A stretch of 64,000 bases of DNA, from contig BSYQ01000001.1 of assembly GCA_030272585.1 (NCBI GenBank), positions 9,377,001-9,441,000 on the forward strand, read 5' to 3'. Within the stretch, counting starts at the first letter, position 1. Each line of letters starts with the position of its first letter. Below the pieces are notes generated by a model that saw only the letters and a list, made by a program, of their open reading frames with translations, searched no databases and was not told the origin of the DNA. The translations under genes and the position numbers were made by a program. Shown here piece by piece: positions 19,701 to 30,643 of this stretch. This DNA comes from Bryopsis sp. KO-2023 (taxonomy: Eukaryota; Chlorophyta; Ulvophyceae; Bryopsidales; Bryopsidaceae).

Positions 19701-21391
19701 ATCATTCTCCAGTTGCTTTCGCTCCAACAAGCAATCAGAAGGTTTCTGCAACTGACCGAATCAAGGCGGGGGTGACTGGCTATGTTCTCAAACAGGCCCG
19801 ATGCTTGTGATGTCTTCAGGAGTCAATCCTCAACTTTTAGCAACATCCCTGAACGGGCTAGAAAATAGAGCTTCCAATAATGTGCTGCAAGGAGTCCATC
19901 TCCAGCATCTGCAAGGTGGTGCTGGTGTCGGTGTGTCCGCAGGATTTCAGAATGGTGCTGGATTGAATGGGCAAGCTCCTGGTCTGCAAGGCCTTCAGGG
20001 AATTGGAGTTGGTGGTGGTGTGGGAGCTTCTGGGGTGCAACCCCAGGCTCCTGCCATCAATTTGCTGAATGTACCTGGTGTGGGTGTACGCAATCAAGTC
20101 AATCAGGCAAGCCAGGTGAGTTCATGAATTGTTAACCTTCCCGGTGTTAAAACCAATGGAACAGACTTCTTTTGTATCGAGAAGGAGCGTTTCCTGTGTG
20201 GATAAAGTAGAGGACAAACCCTGTGTGTCCAGGTGTGTGATTTTATCTGTTCGATCTATTACTAAGCACGGTTGAATCTGTCGGACAGGGTGCTGCAGGG
20301 CTTTCGAGCAATGTGTTGCTCCTTCAGCAGCAACAGCAACAACTCCAGCAATTGCAGCAGCAACAGCAGCACTTGCTGCTGACTCAGCCAACAAGTGGTC
20401 AATCAGGAGTGGGAGTGGGTGTTGTACAACCCAGTGCAGCTGGTGCGCCCACCTGAACCCAAGCAGAAAGATGACAATATACAATATGCGATATTCTGTT
20501 TCTTTTCAAGAAAGAAAAACTAGGCAACTACACCGATCAATGAAAGTCTTCAACTACACGTGATAAGGCCTCCTCCCCCCGTACCCCCCCCAAGATATAT
20601 GGTTTGAATTTTTAATGTTCCTTTCAAATATACAGCACCAAGGGCGAAAGCTTGGATTTTGTCTGCTGCATGACATAGATGTTTATTTACATACTTAAAC
20701 TTGATTTTTGGGCTGGGCGTGACGTGTTGATGTTTGCAGGTGCTGGATTGTTGTCTGCCCAGCCGGATGTTGTGAGGGGGTTGTCTTCTGGTGGGAATAT
20801 TGGGATGCTTCCAAGCACCGTTCCTCTTGAAATCCCACCGGATGCTGCATCGACCCTCTACATTGATGGACTTCCAGAGGAGATGACCAAAAGGGAACTG
20901 GCTCACATCTTCAGAGGTTTTGAGGGATATCAGGTCCGCACTGAAGTATCATTCAATTGGGGGAAAAGAAAACACTGATTGTTGCTGCATGTACGAGCAA
21001 TCAATGATGGTGTGGATTGAGTTTTTCTTGGAGGTTTCTGATGGGGGTTTTTTTGGCTGAATTTTGGTGTTATGCTTCTTTGTAGAGGACACGTATTGTG
21101 GTGAAGGATGGGGTGAAGAGAGAAGGCAAGGTTACAATGGGTTTTGTGGATTTCACGACACCGGAATGCGCGACGGTGGCGTTGAATCAGCAGCAAGGTT
21201 ACCCCGTTGACCTGGAGGAAAAAACCACAGCGGCGTTAAAAATCTCGTATGCACGTCCTTTGAAATACCCACACCTTGCGATGAGAGGCGGCGGACTCGG
21301 CGGAGGAGGAGGTGGAAAGCTGGAAAGACATGGGAGATCTTCAGGAGATAGTAGGAGCGGTCGAAGAAGCGGAAAAGATCATACTCGCTGA
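16705..21391 (+). CDS. Two-RRM RNA-binding protein with Gly/Gln-rich linker (ten exons)
   Basis: Exons at 16705-16826, 16980-17131, 17941-17999, 18582-18654, 19241-19342, 19590-19667, 19796-20115, 20289-20442 (end least certain), 20740-20933 and 21086-21391 sum to 519 residues with consistent phases. RRM1 at the N-terminus (TLRVTNIPSFIG, then VGYLRLVDEQSASLAF) is divergent. A linker of about 250 residues is rich in Gly, Gln, Val and Asn, including a Gln tract broken by Leu. RRM2 near the C-terminus is canonical: LYIDGL (RNP2) and MGFVDF (RNP1). The tail is Gly- and Arg-rich. RRM2 with its lead-in (PPDAASTLYIDGLP) resembles plant nuclear-speckle RNA-binding proteins and RBPMS relatives. It likely binds RNA in splicing or mRNP control and, given its low-complexity linker, may form condensates. 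Confidence 0.75.
17321..17337. repeat. Poly-C tract in intron 2 of the two-RRM gene
   Basis: Seventeen consecutive C within a C-rich, T-interrupted stretch. The minus (template) strand would be a G tract. Confidence 0.9.
18324..18341. repeat. Poly-C tract in intron 3 of the two-RRM gene
   Basis: Eighteen consecutive C, the second such tract in the same gene. Confidence 0.9.
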
Positions 21392-21653
21392 CTTTCAGAG
21401 AGGATGGGGGGTGGGGGAGTTTTGCGGTCGGTTTAGGTCTATGAGAAAAAAGAAAACAGAAAAAATCGTTGTTGATATGGTCGATGAAATTCACGAAAAA
21501 GGAAAAAAAAGAAAAATAGCTGGTTGATTGTGTATTGTTTGTTCCGTTGCTGTGTCTGGAGAAAATGAAATGATGAAATGAAAAGAAAAAAAAAAAGACC
21601 AGAATTCTGTGTAAGAATTGCTGGAAGCATGGGGAAGGTGATTTTTCTAGGGG

Positions 21654-22130
21654 TACATCCCAAATTTTCCGACCCCTACTTAAGCTAAAAAAAAGTTGGT
21701 TTTGACTTAAAGTCGGCCAAAAGTTGGTCAAAAGCTACATGGCTTATGTCAGTACAAAGCCGATATCAACTTATGTTGTAAAAAAGTCGAGTGACATATC
21801 AATAACATATGTCGATAACAGCTGTTTTTCGGCTTATGTTGATCAACTGTTCACCCAACTAAAAGTTGACCAACATTTGTTTGAGTCGACGTCAACTGAC
21901 TTAAGTAGATAGAATTGTCAGTACCAACGATTCATCGACTTAAGCCATTCAACTTGATGTGTGACTTAGAGTTAACCCACTTTGCGTTGATGGGAAGCCA
22001 GGTAACTTAAGTCAGAAAATGGTTGTCAGCGACTATTTTGTCTACTTAAGTTACCCAACGTTTTGGGCGGCTGAGAGTTATCCGACTTTGCGCCGATGGG
22101 AAGCCAAGTAACTTAAGTACGATGTAGCAC
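21654..22130. repeat. ACTTAAG-rich repeat element with a TIR-like end
   Basis: It begins with CATCCCAAATTTTCCGACCC followed by CTACTTAAG. It then contains many degenerate copies of ACTTAAGT and GTCGACTTAAG. One unit of about 45 nt (CTTTGCGTTGATGGGAAGCC and its relative CTTTGCGCCGATGGGAAGCC) is duplicated about 105 nt apart. The outer motif is present in inverted orientation at about 43,080-43,110. It looks like the end of a foldback or MITE-type element. No ORF is present. Confidence 0.6.
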
Positions 22131-22241
22131 CCAGAACAGTACGATCCACTATATGTCAGGGGGCCATTAACGCGTGCTGGGACGACGGGGCGTTAATGGT
22201 TAACGGTCTACGTCACGTCGCTTTCACGCCGTCGCCCCACC

Positions 22242-23760
22242 TGTGACGGAGCTAGAAAGAACATGGCAGATGTACTGCCACGAAATGTCACAATTATTCC
22301 GATGTTAATTCGGATGAACGGAACTCACCAGCTCACACTGATAAACAGTCGTATTACGCGCTGCTCTATGTGAGACCTGGTGGTTCGCACGTTGGGTTCA
22401 ACTCCTGACGAGGTCGACGACGTAGGAAAAGTTGTATATCGATGCGCTGGAGGATATCGAATAGCTGGCACGCCAACCCATGGCAGCGCAGAGTATTAGC
22501 AGTCTTACTGTCGGCACTGTCACTCTGTGATATCCGAGGTATGACTTCTACGAAACGTGCAGCTGGGAAAACAAGGAGCCAGCGAAAACACGATGGAATA
22601 CAACGCATAGAATATAGCTCACTACGAAACAAGATCTTTAAGACGATCTATACAGCTTTCAGTCGAGTCGCTAAGCGACCCTCGCTGTGACGTCGAACTC
22701 GCAGCCAACACATGTGTGTTGGCACTAGAACTGGCTGCGAGTATAAAAATAGAGCGAAGTTTTCTACGGATAACTAAGTTTCTGAAACCTCGGCAGTATA
22801 CCCCCTCGGAAGTTTATTAAAAGTTTACTGAAGCTCTGAATCGGACGTGGAAAAGATTAGCTATCGGATCCGCACGGGAAATCTAATTCGGACGAGGTAT
22901 AACTTCGATCGATTAATAAACATACCCAAGGATATGTACTACTGTTTTTCTGTGGGATACACCATCCCTTCTCTTTTTCTGTAAACATTTTCTTGCAAAG
23001 TATATATGTGTGTGGGTGTGGGTGTGAATAAGGAAATCACTGAAGATTTCCTCTATCCTTCTGAAAGTTCTGATGTTAGATTAAGTGTTTCTGAAAGTTC
23101 TGAAGTTAGATTAAGTGTTTCTGAAAGTTCTGAAGTTAGATTAAGTATCTCTGAAAGTGCAGTAGAATTTCTGGAAGTACTAGAGTAAAATAGGGTGTTT
23201 TCTGAAGTATTATAAGTCTGGAAGTAAAAGGGATAAGGGTGCTGTCCCTCCCTTAGGAGTTTTTCCACTCAGAGGAGCTGCCCTCTCCTCTGAGTGTCTC
23301 CTTGTGTTTAGTTTCTCCACTCAGAGGAGCTGCCCTCTCCTCTGAGTGTTTTCTTGTGTTTAGTTTCTCCCTTCTCCAGGTCGGTTTTCAGAGTCTCCCT
23401 AGGCCATGGTCTCTTAGCGACCACCCTCTGGGGAACTCCACCTTTTGTCTTAGTCGCAGGAGCAAGTCCCTCTTAGCGGGTGTCTCCTTTGACTTCGACT
23501 CGTCTTACTTTCAAGTGCCTGGTCTTAGGCCTTTCGTTATTAGAGGGGTTCGAGACTGTGACTCTAGGATTGCAGTGTTCGTTAGTGCGACTGGTCTTAG
23601 CCGACTTCTTGGGTGACGATAGTTTCAGAGCGCGAGTGTTTCTATACCGAGTTTTTGATGCGACCGTCTTAAGTCGGCACAGTCCGACTTGTTTACCTTG
23701 GTCGTGAACTGGGGTAATTTCGTCGTAACACTTTTTAGTAGTTGCGCCGAATGCGTTTTC
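22242..23760. repeat. Left copy of the 1.52-kb terminal direct repeat
   Basis: Starts TGTGACGGAGCTAGAAAG. It contains short internal repeats, including a triplicated TCTGAAAGTTCTGA(A/T)GTTAGA motif near 23060-23150 and a duplicated CTCAGAGGAGCTGCCCTCTC segment near 23270-23345. Small ORFs inside it are mirrored exactly in the right copy and carry no known motif. It ends at GCGTTTTC. Confidence 0.9.
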
Positions 23761-23778
23761 TGGTTTCGGAGCGTTGCG
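23761..23778 (+). promoter_or_regulatory. Primer-binding-site-like sequence
   Basis: TGGTTTCGGAGCG abuts the left repeat. Its complement ends in CCA, as expected for pairing with a tRNA 3' end. I could not identify the tRNA. The assignment depends on the LTR interpretation. Confidence 0.35.
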
Positions 23779-26700
23779 AGCTTCGGACATGTTAGGATTA
23801 TGGGCCCACCAAAAATGATTATATTAACCATATTGTGTTTGTGTTGTTTTCAATCACGAACGAGCACACCAAAACGAGATCACTAGTGGACGAGGAACAA
23901 AAGACGTAACTGTCAAGCTAAAGGAGCGAATGGAACAGTGGATGGATTTAGTCTGGAGACGAAGCAGATTATCCACGACTCGAACTGCACCTGTCGAAGG
24001 CACAGCTCAGAACAGGAATGAAATGTCGACAACGACAAGCACATGGTCGCGCAGCACCCTTGACCACGCCAGAGCACAAGGACTATCGAATCGCAATTTA
24101 TGTGCGGGATAGTGCTGGTCAGGTGGCTTGTCAAATGAATTGCAGTAGACCTGTCCTTTTCGACGCTGTAGACATTCCCTGGGAGGGAATCAAAACTCTT
24201 TGATGGAGGTTGGGAATGATTGGCGAATTCGAACAAGGCACGACTCGAAAACTGTGGCGGTTTTTCTGGAGAGATATTTCAAAGGCAGAGCAGCAGTGGA
24301 CAGAACTAAAAGCAAACATGAACTGCGATGATTCGATCGAACTGTGGCAGCACTTCTGGAGAGTTAAGGAGATCGGAATTTTGCAAAGGACATGATTCCA
24401 GGGATTATTAAGTTGATCGATAAGAAAGTTGAAGAGATCTTCCTTCTCCCTCGAGAAAAGGAACTGGCATTATTGGCACTGATAGAAATGGAGAACACTG
24501 GTTGATGGAGGGATTCGTCAGTATGGAGATCTGAGGAATAGAATCTTTCGGAAGCAGAAATAAGCTTGGACAGGAGTAACTCCAAATGTGGTAGCTCTGG
24601 AGCATAAAGAAGGGAGATGCTCACGGTGACTGGGCAGATATAGGAGAATGGATATACACCCTGCCAAACGTAAACCATCCTTGCCAAGGTTGATGAGGGG
24701 AGAATGCTTTAATGTACAATGAATCCAAGAGCTGGAAATTCTGGTCGTCTGGTCGTCTACTGGGAAAAAGGAATGATCCAATTGTGGAGAGGAAAGTGCT
24801 GAAGGCTTTGGTTAGAAGGATTTGGAACTACTGATCCGACAATTCTACTGACAATCGAAGAAGGTTGTGAGGATTCACAAAAAGGAGGTGTCCAACAGCA
24901 GAAGGAGTCGCTATCACAGCAACTGCAAAAAGATAGGGATTGCTGGGATGGGATGGAGCAAACCTAAAAACTCTTTGGCATTTATGGAGAGTCAGTCGGG
25001 ACAGCTCTGGCGAACGAGTTCGGATGATGCAGTGGAGTAAATCTTCTAACACCCATGAGGAGTCAGGGAGATCGGAATTTACAGAAGTTGAATCATTCTA
25101 TTATGGATAAATGGTAGAGGCGAACCCTTGTTATTCGAAGAAGCTACTGCAGAAAATATATATACACAAAGTGGGAGACGCCAGGAGGAAGGAAAAAGGG
25201 AACATAGGAGTAGGGAGTCAGGCGAACATTATTTTTGCTGAAGGGGCATTACTGGTGCAGCTAAGAATGGCAACCAGTGAAGTTGAGAAGGACGCATGAA
25301 TTGGAATAGTTTGGCGTTCCTGAGGCCTGGCGCCTGGTGAAAGTATGCAGGGCTAGGGTGCGCTTCTGTCGGTTGTAAAAAGGTGGCAGAAAAATTGACT
25401 GAAAGCTGAGGGTGTGACTGGGGTGGAGGAGAAACTCGATGGCCGGAAAATTGAGCTGCTCAACCGAGCGAATGAAGTGGACTGGAAACTTAAAAAGGGA
25501 ACTGGAAGGCTATTCTTCGACTACAACTGATTGAGAGCCGACATGGGAGAATGCATCGAGCGATTTACAATATGGTGAAGATGGCCGTAGGAGCAGTTGG
25601 CATTCGGCAATGACAGAGCCGGTGCCAGAATGAGCGGAAGTTTCAGGTCAGGAAAAGATATGAAAGAATCAGTTGAAGAATGATGTGCCAGAATGGGCAG
25701 AAGTTTCAGGTCAGGAAAAGTTATGAAAGAATCAGTTGAAGAATGAAGAACAAGAATATTTGTGCAGAAATTGTGGATGCGTTCAAAGGATTGTTTGGCT
25801 CTATAAGCGGAATTTCTGCAGTTATGAAACAGCAGAATTGAATCAGCTTAAATCCAGGCAATTCATAGACTATTGAAGGAGATGTGGAGGCACTAGATCC
25901 TAGTGGATAGGAAGTGTTTTGAGACATTGGAAAAAGATATGGAAGAAGTAGATGTTAGCCTGGTATGCAGGAGGGAAAGTTGAAGTCATGTCGGGGTTGA
26001 GAAGTGGTTCTGTAAGCAGGATTCTGCCTTTTTCTTAAGTGATATAAGTTATCTCAGGAATAGTTAAGACTCCTGGAACAAATGAGTTCCACCTCTTAAC
26101 GGAACACCAGTCTGAGTTTCTTTCAATCTACACTGAAAAACAGAAAACCACTCTGCTCACAGCCGGTCAATCTCTAAGGTTGTTAAGTGAAGGTCTGAGG
26201 ATTAGAGGTAGTCCCAGACAAAAGTTTAGATTCTGCAGAGATAAGGTATCCTGATAGGAGACTCTCAGAATGGAGGACTACAGACTTGGTTAAGACTGTA
26301 CACACTTTGATTTGCAAAAATCAATCCCTGTGAGGACCTCATCCACTAAGTATAAAACGGCGTGGTGTTAGATCCAGCCTAGAAGTTAAGGTCACTTAAG
26401 GTCACTTAGAGTAGTGATAGGTGCTCTTTCCTAGAACAGGACTGAAAGTCCAGCCCCTAGGATTAAATCATAGTAGGCCAGAAACCTAAGAGAAGACTTC
26501 CAAAGCTTACAACACACTCAGCCAGCTCACCAGCCAGCTGTGACAGTTGTTTCAACCTGGAGGACTTGTATTTTGAGTGGAAACCCATATACCTTGAGGA
26601 ACAAAAGGGAAAGGGCCAACATTGTTCTATCTACCCAGGATAGGCAACTTAAAAACAAGAAGATGCAGAGGCCAAGAGGCTCTGAGAACAGAAGTAGAAG

Positions 26701-28837
26701 TCAGTGTTGAGAAGAGGAAGTATGACGTTTGGGAGGACCCTTGCACCCTTAGTCTTTTGTAGGAAGACTTTGTTTCGTTCTCTAAAGTTTACTAGTTAAC
26801 CGGTTAGGCTTGTTAGGAAGTTTTTGAAGTGTTGAAAGAGGATTAAAAAAGGAGAATCTTATGAGAGCAAATAATACAGTTTCTTTCTGGTAGTAAAACA
26901 TTTAGAAAGTAAAGGGAATCAAACCGACAATAGGCCATTAAGGAAAACAGTTTTTCAGAGATTAAGGCACCATTGAAAAATTACCTCAGTTCAGTTTTGT
27001 TTTTGTTTTGTTTTGTCAAGAAAGAAGGAACAAATTTTTGAAGTTTAGAAAGAAAGTAGGAAAGAGGGCAGATTTGTTTTCGATATTGGCTATAGAAATT
27101 AGTACTTACAAGAGGATAAAAAGAGAGAAGGAAAATCAGGCAGTGGGAGAAAAATAATAGAGAGTGATCAGAGGAAGAAAGAACAAGAAAGTAAAAAAAA
27201 AAAAAAAAAAAATCAGTGGAAAAGAATAGGAGAATTGTAGGGTGAACTTTTAGAAAAGAACTTTAGAGTGGAATAGTGTAGATCAACAGCGGAGAAAGAC
27301 AGTGGTGAATCAACGCTAGACTGGAACAGGAAGGAGAACATTAGAGAAAGGCAGAATTGACTGGACAGTAAACTGAAAATCGGAAAGGAAATCAGGGAAG
27401 AGTATTAGAAAGGAACGGCGGGAGAGGATGGGCAGAAAAGATTGAATCAAGAATATGATAACAGAGTGGATCTGGGGGAAAAGTATTCCACTTTTGATTA
27501 GGTACTTAAAAAAAAAAAAAAAAAACTGGAAGTTATATTTTGCGAAAGAAAAAGAGTGCTAAGGAGATTGGAAAGGGATAAATTCCCTCAGCACAAAAGA
27601 GGGTGTGCGAGATAGGGAGAAAACAGAAAAGTGACTGCCGAGTGTTGGCAAATTCCTTAGGATCGTGGACAGCGGAAATATGGGAACTTAAGGCTGGAAT
27701 CAGAGGCAGAACATGGGAACGTAAGGATGGGATCTATTCAACGTGCACAGGACGTCGAGGAGCACTATGGGAATAGGATACAGGAGACTACAATCAGTAT
27801 GCACGAGTCTTACAGTAAGTTGGGCACTCGAAAATAAACGAATAAGGAGGGACAGTGGAAAATGATGATGATGATTTCGAAAATCTTTAAATGGTGATTT
27901 GGAAAATTCTAGTTCGCCTGATTGAGATTAGTTATTTGGAGAAGAGAAACAGGCAGACAAAATATAAAGTGAATTTGGAGAAGGAGATTGACAGGATTAG
28001 ATTTCACTTTTTAAACTTCTAGCATACTGAATTAAGAAGGGCACAACCATTACTTACATTAGGAGAAGATACAGTTTTTATTTTTAAGACTGAAGGGTAG
28101 ATGCAGTTTTCATAAAAGGAATTCTTAATAATAGAACTGAATAAAAGCTGGGGAATATACCTTGGAGAGAACTAGAATAGCAAGAGAATGGGCAGGCAAA
28201 AAGTTCAGTGATCAGAAGAAAATATAGAAGGGAATTGGAATTTCCAAAGCTGGTTAGAGATACTGGTGGATAGAGGACTGAAAGGAGTCTTTTATAAAAA
28301 AAAAAAAAGGGGTTTGGACATAAAGATTTAGTAAAAGGAACAAGACTAGCAGATCAAACTGCAGTGGAGAAGGTTCTTATTTTATTGAGAGGAATTTGAA
28401 AAGGTTTGATATAGCTTAGGAAGGACATATACCAAATACGAAAGGGATAGATATTGTCGCCAACAGCGAGCAGTTAAAATACTCTCAAAAAGAGATATTG
28501 ACATAAGGACAAAGGACATAGGAAGAGTCGGGTTTCGTGTTTATTTCCAGCGTCAGGTTTGGCCAAAAATGAACTGCAGGAATAGTAGGGCACTTGGTCG
28601 TGAGTGCATAAAGGGGAATTTTACTGCTGGTGTGAGGGTGCTGTTTTGAGCGCACATTAGCAATTAGAAACAAAGGGGTTTTGGCAGTGGACGTTGGAAT
28701 TAGGAAATTGGATTAGCAAAGGGTGCAAGGGGTGAATATGAAGTATGAATGAAGGGAAGTGAAACTGCATGGGATGCAGTGGGTTTCTAGCCCGCGTGAG
28801 GTGTACGCATAGAGTGGTTTCTATGCGGGTGTAAGGG
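23779..28837. other. Non-coding, purine-rich interior of the 8.1-kb element
   Basis: About 5 kb whose plus strand is rich in A and G, with runs of 17-20 A near 27190 and 27510. I see no frame longer than about 110 codons and no retroviral-type motif on either strand. A 61-nt direct duplication (AGAATG(A/G)GC(G/A)GAAGTTTCAGG) starts at about 25629 and 25690. A short purine run (AAGGGGGA) lies 10 nt before the right repeat and could serve as a polypurine tract. Confidence 0.6.
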
Positions 28838-28850
28838 GGATCGTCACAGC

Positions 28851-30380
28851 TGTGACGGAGCTAGAAAGAACATGGCAGATGTACTGCCACGAAATGTCAC
28901 AATTATTCCGATGTTAATTCGGATGAACGGAACTCACCAGCTCACACTGATAAACAGTCGTATTACGCGCTGCTCTATGTGAGACCTGGTGGTTCGCACG
29001 TTGGGTTCAACTCCTGACGAGGTCGACGACGTAGGAAAAGTTGTATATCGATGCGCTGGAGGATATCGAATAGCTGGCACGCCAACCCATGGCAGCGCAG
29101 AGTATTAGCAGTCTTACTGTCGGCACTGTCACTCTGTGATATCCGAGGTATGACTTCTACGAAACGTGCAGCTGGGAAAACAAGGAGCCAGCGAAAACAC
29201 GATGGAATACAACGCATAGAATATAGCTCACTACGAAACAAGATCTTTAAGACGATCTATACAGCTTTCAGTCGAGTCGCTAAGCGACCCTCGCTGTGAC
29301 GTCGAACTCGCAGCCAACACATGTGTGTTGGCACTAGAACTGGCTGCGAGTATAAAAATAGAGCGAAGTTTTCTACGGATAACTAAGTTTCTGAAACCTC
29401 GGCAGTATACCCCCTCGGAAGTTTATTAAAAGTTTACTGAAGCTCTGAATCGGACGTGGAAAAGATTAGCTATCGGATCCGCACGGGAAATCTAATTCGG
29501 ACGAGGTATAACTTCGATCGATTAATAAACATACCCAAGGATATGTACTACTGTTTTTCTGTGGGATACACCATCCCTTCTCTTTTTCTGTAAACATTTT
29601 CTTGCAAAGTATATATGTGTGTGGGTGTGGGTGTGAATAAGGAAATCACTGAAGATTTCCTCTATCCTTCTGAAAGTTCTGATGTTAGATTAAGTGTTTC
29701 TGAAAGTTCTGAAGTTAGATTAAGTGTTTCTGAAAGTTCTGAAGTTAGATTAAGTATCTCTGAAAGTGCAGTAGAATTTCTGGAAGTACTAGAGTAAAAT
29801 AGGGTGTTTTCTGAAGTATTATAAGTCTGGAAGTAAAAGGGATAAGGGTGCTGTCCCTCCCTTAGGAGTTTTTCCACTCAGAGGAGCTGCCCTCTCCTCT
29901 GAGTGTCTCCTTGTGTTTAGTTTCTCCACTCAGAGGAGCTGCCCTCTCCTCTGAGTGTTTTCTTGTGTTTAGTTTCTCCCTTCTCCAGGTCGGTTTTCAG
30001 AGTCTCCCTAGGCCATGGTCTCTTAGCGACCACCCTCTGGGGAACTCCACCTTTTGTCTTAGTCGCAGGAGCAAGTCCCTCTTAGCGGGTGTCTCCTTTG
30101 ACTTCGACTCGTCTTACTTTCAAGTGCCTGGTCTTAGGCCTTTCGTTATTAGAGGGGTTCGAGACTGTGACTCTAGGATTGCAGTGTTCGTTAGTGCGAC
30201 TGGTCTTAGCCGACTTCTTGGGTGACGATAGTTTCAGAGCGCGAGTGTTTCTATACCGAGTTTTTGATGCGACCGTCTTAAGTCGGCACAGTCCGACTTG
30301 TTTACCTTGGTCGTGAACTGGGGTAATTTCGTCGTAACACTTTTTAGTAGTTGCGCCGAATGCGTTTTCGGATCGTCACA
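28851..30380. repeat. Right copy of the 1.52-kb terminal direct repeat
   Basis: It matches the left copy from TGTGACGG to GCGTTTTC with no difference that I can see, then has 11 further nt, GGATCGTCACA, that give it TG...CA termini. It is followed by CCACC, the presumed target duplication. The same 11 nt also occur at 28838-28848, two bases before this copy begins. Confidence 0.9.
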
Positions 30381-30385
30381 CCACC

Positions 30386-30643
30386 AGGCGTTAACGAGCC
30401 CGCTGTCCCGTCGTCACACCTGGGGTCGCCGTCGCCGCCGCGCTGGCACCGCGCGGTACAGTGTGGTACAGCGTCGTGCGCCTGCGCGCGACGCACGTCT
30501 GGCGGAGCGACCCCCTCCCCGTGGTGGAGGAACGAGCGAGGCGCCCCCGCTCGCTGGCTGCCCGCGACCACCGTTGAGCGAGACCGGCCGCCCGGCGAAG
30601 GACGCGAAGGGAAAGGACCTCGAAGCGAGCAGGGCGGCGAGCG
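30386..30643 (+). promoter_or_regulatory. GC-rich promoter region split from its upstream part by the element
   Basis: The GC content is far above that of the surroundings, and the patch ends at a good start codon and first exon. The flank left of the element (about 22140-22236) is also GC-rich and contains TCTACGTCACGTC. If CCACC is the target duplication, the two were contiguous before insertion. CRE-like CGTCAC motifs occur on both sides. Confidence 0.45.

Larger units (their letters stand above)
22242..30380. mobile_element. Non-coding element with 1.52-kb terminal direct repeats (LARD-like LTR element or composite)
   Basis: Two 1.52-kb direct repeats, at 22242-23760 and 28851-30369, appear identical on reading. 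The outer ends are TGTGACGG and CGTCACA, and the pair is flanked by a 5-bp direct repeat CCACC (22237-22241 and 30381-30385), the pattern of an integrated LTR element. The 5.1-kb interior has no ORF above about 110 codons and no RT, integrase or gag motif, so any element of this type is non-autonomous. A TGG-initial, primer-binding-site-like sequence starts immediately after the first repeat. One feature does not fit: the last 11 nt of the right repeat (GGATCGTCACA) are missing from the end of the left repeat but occur just before the right repeat. Confidence 0.7.
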
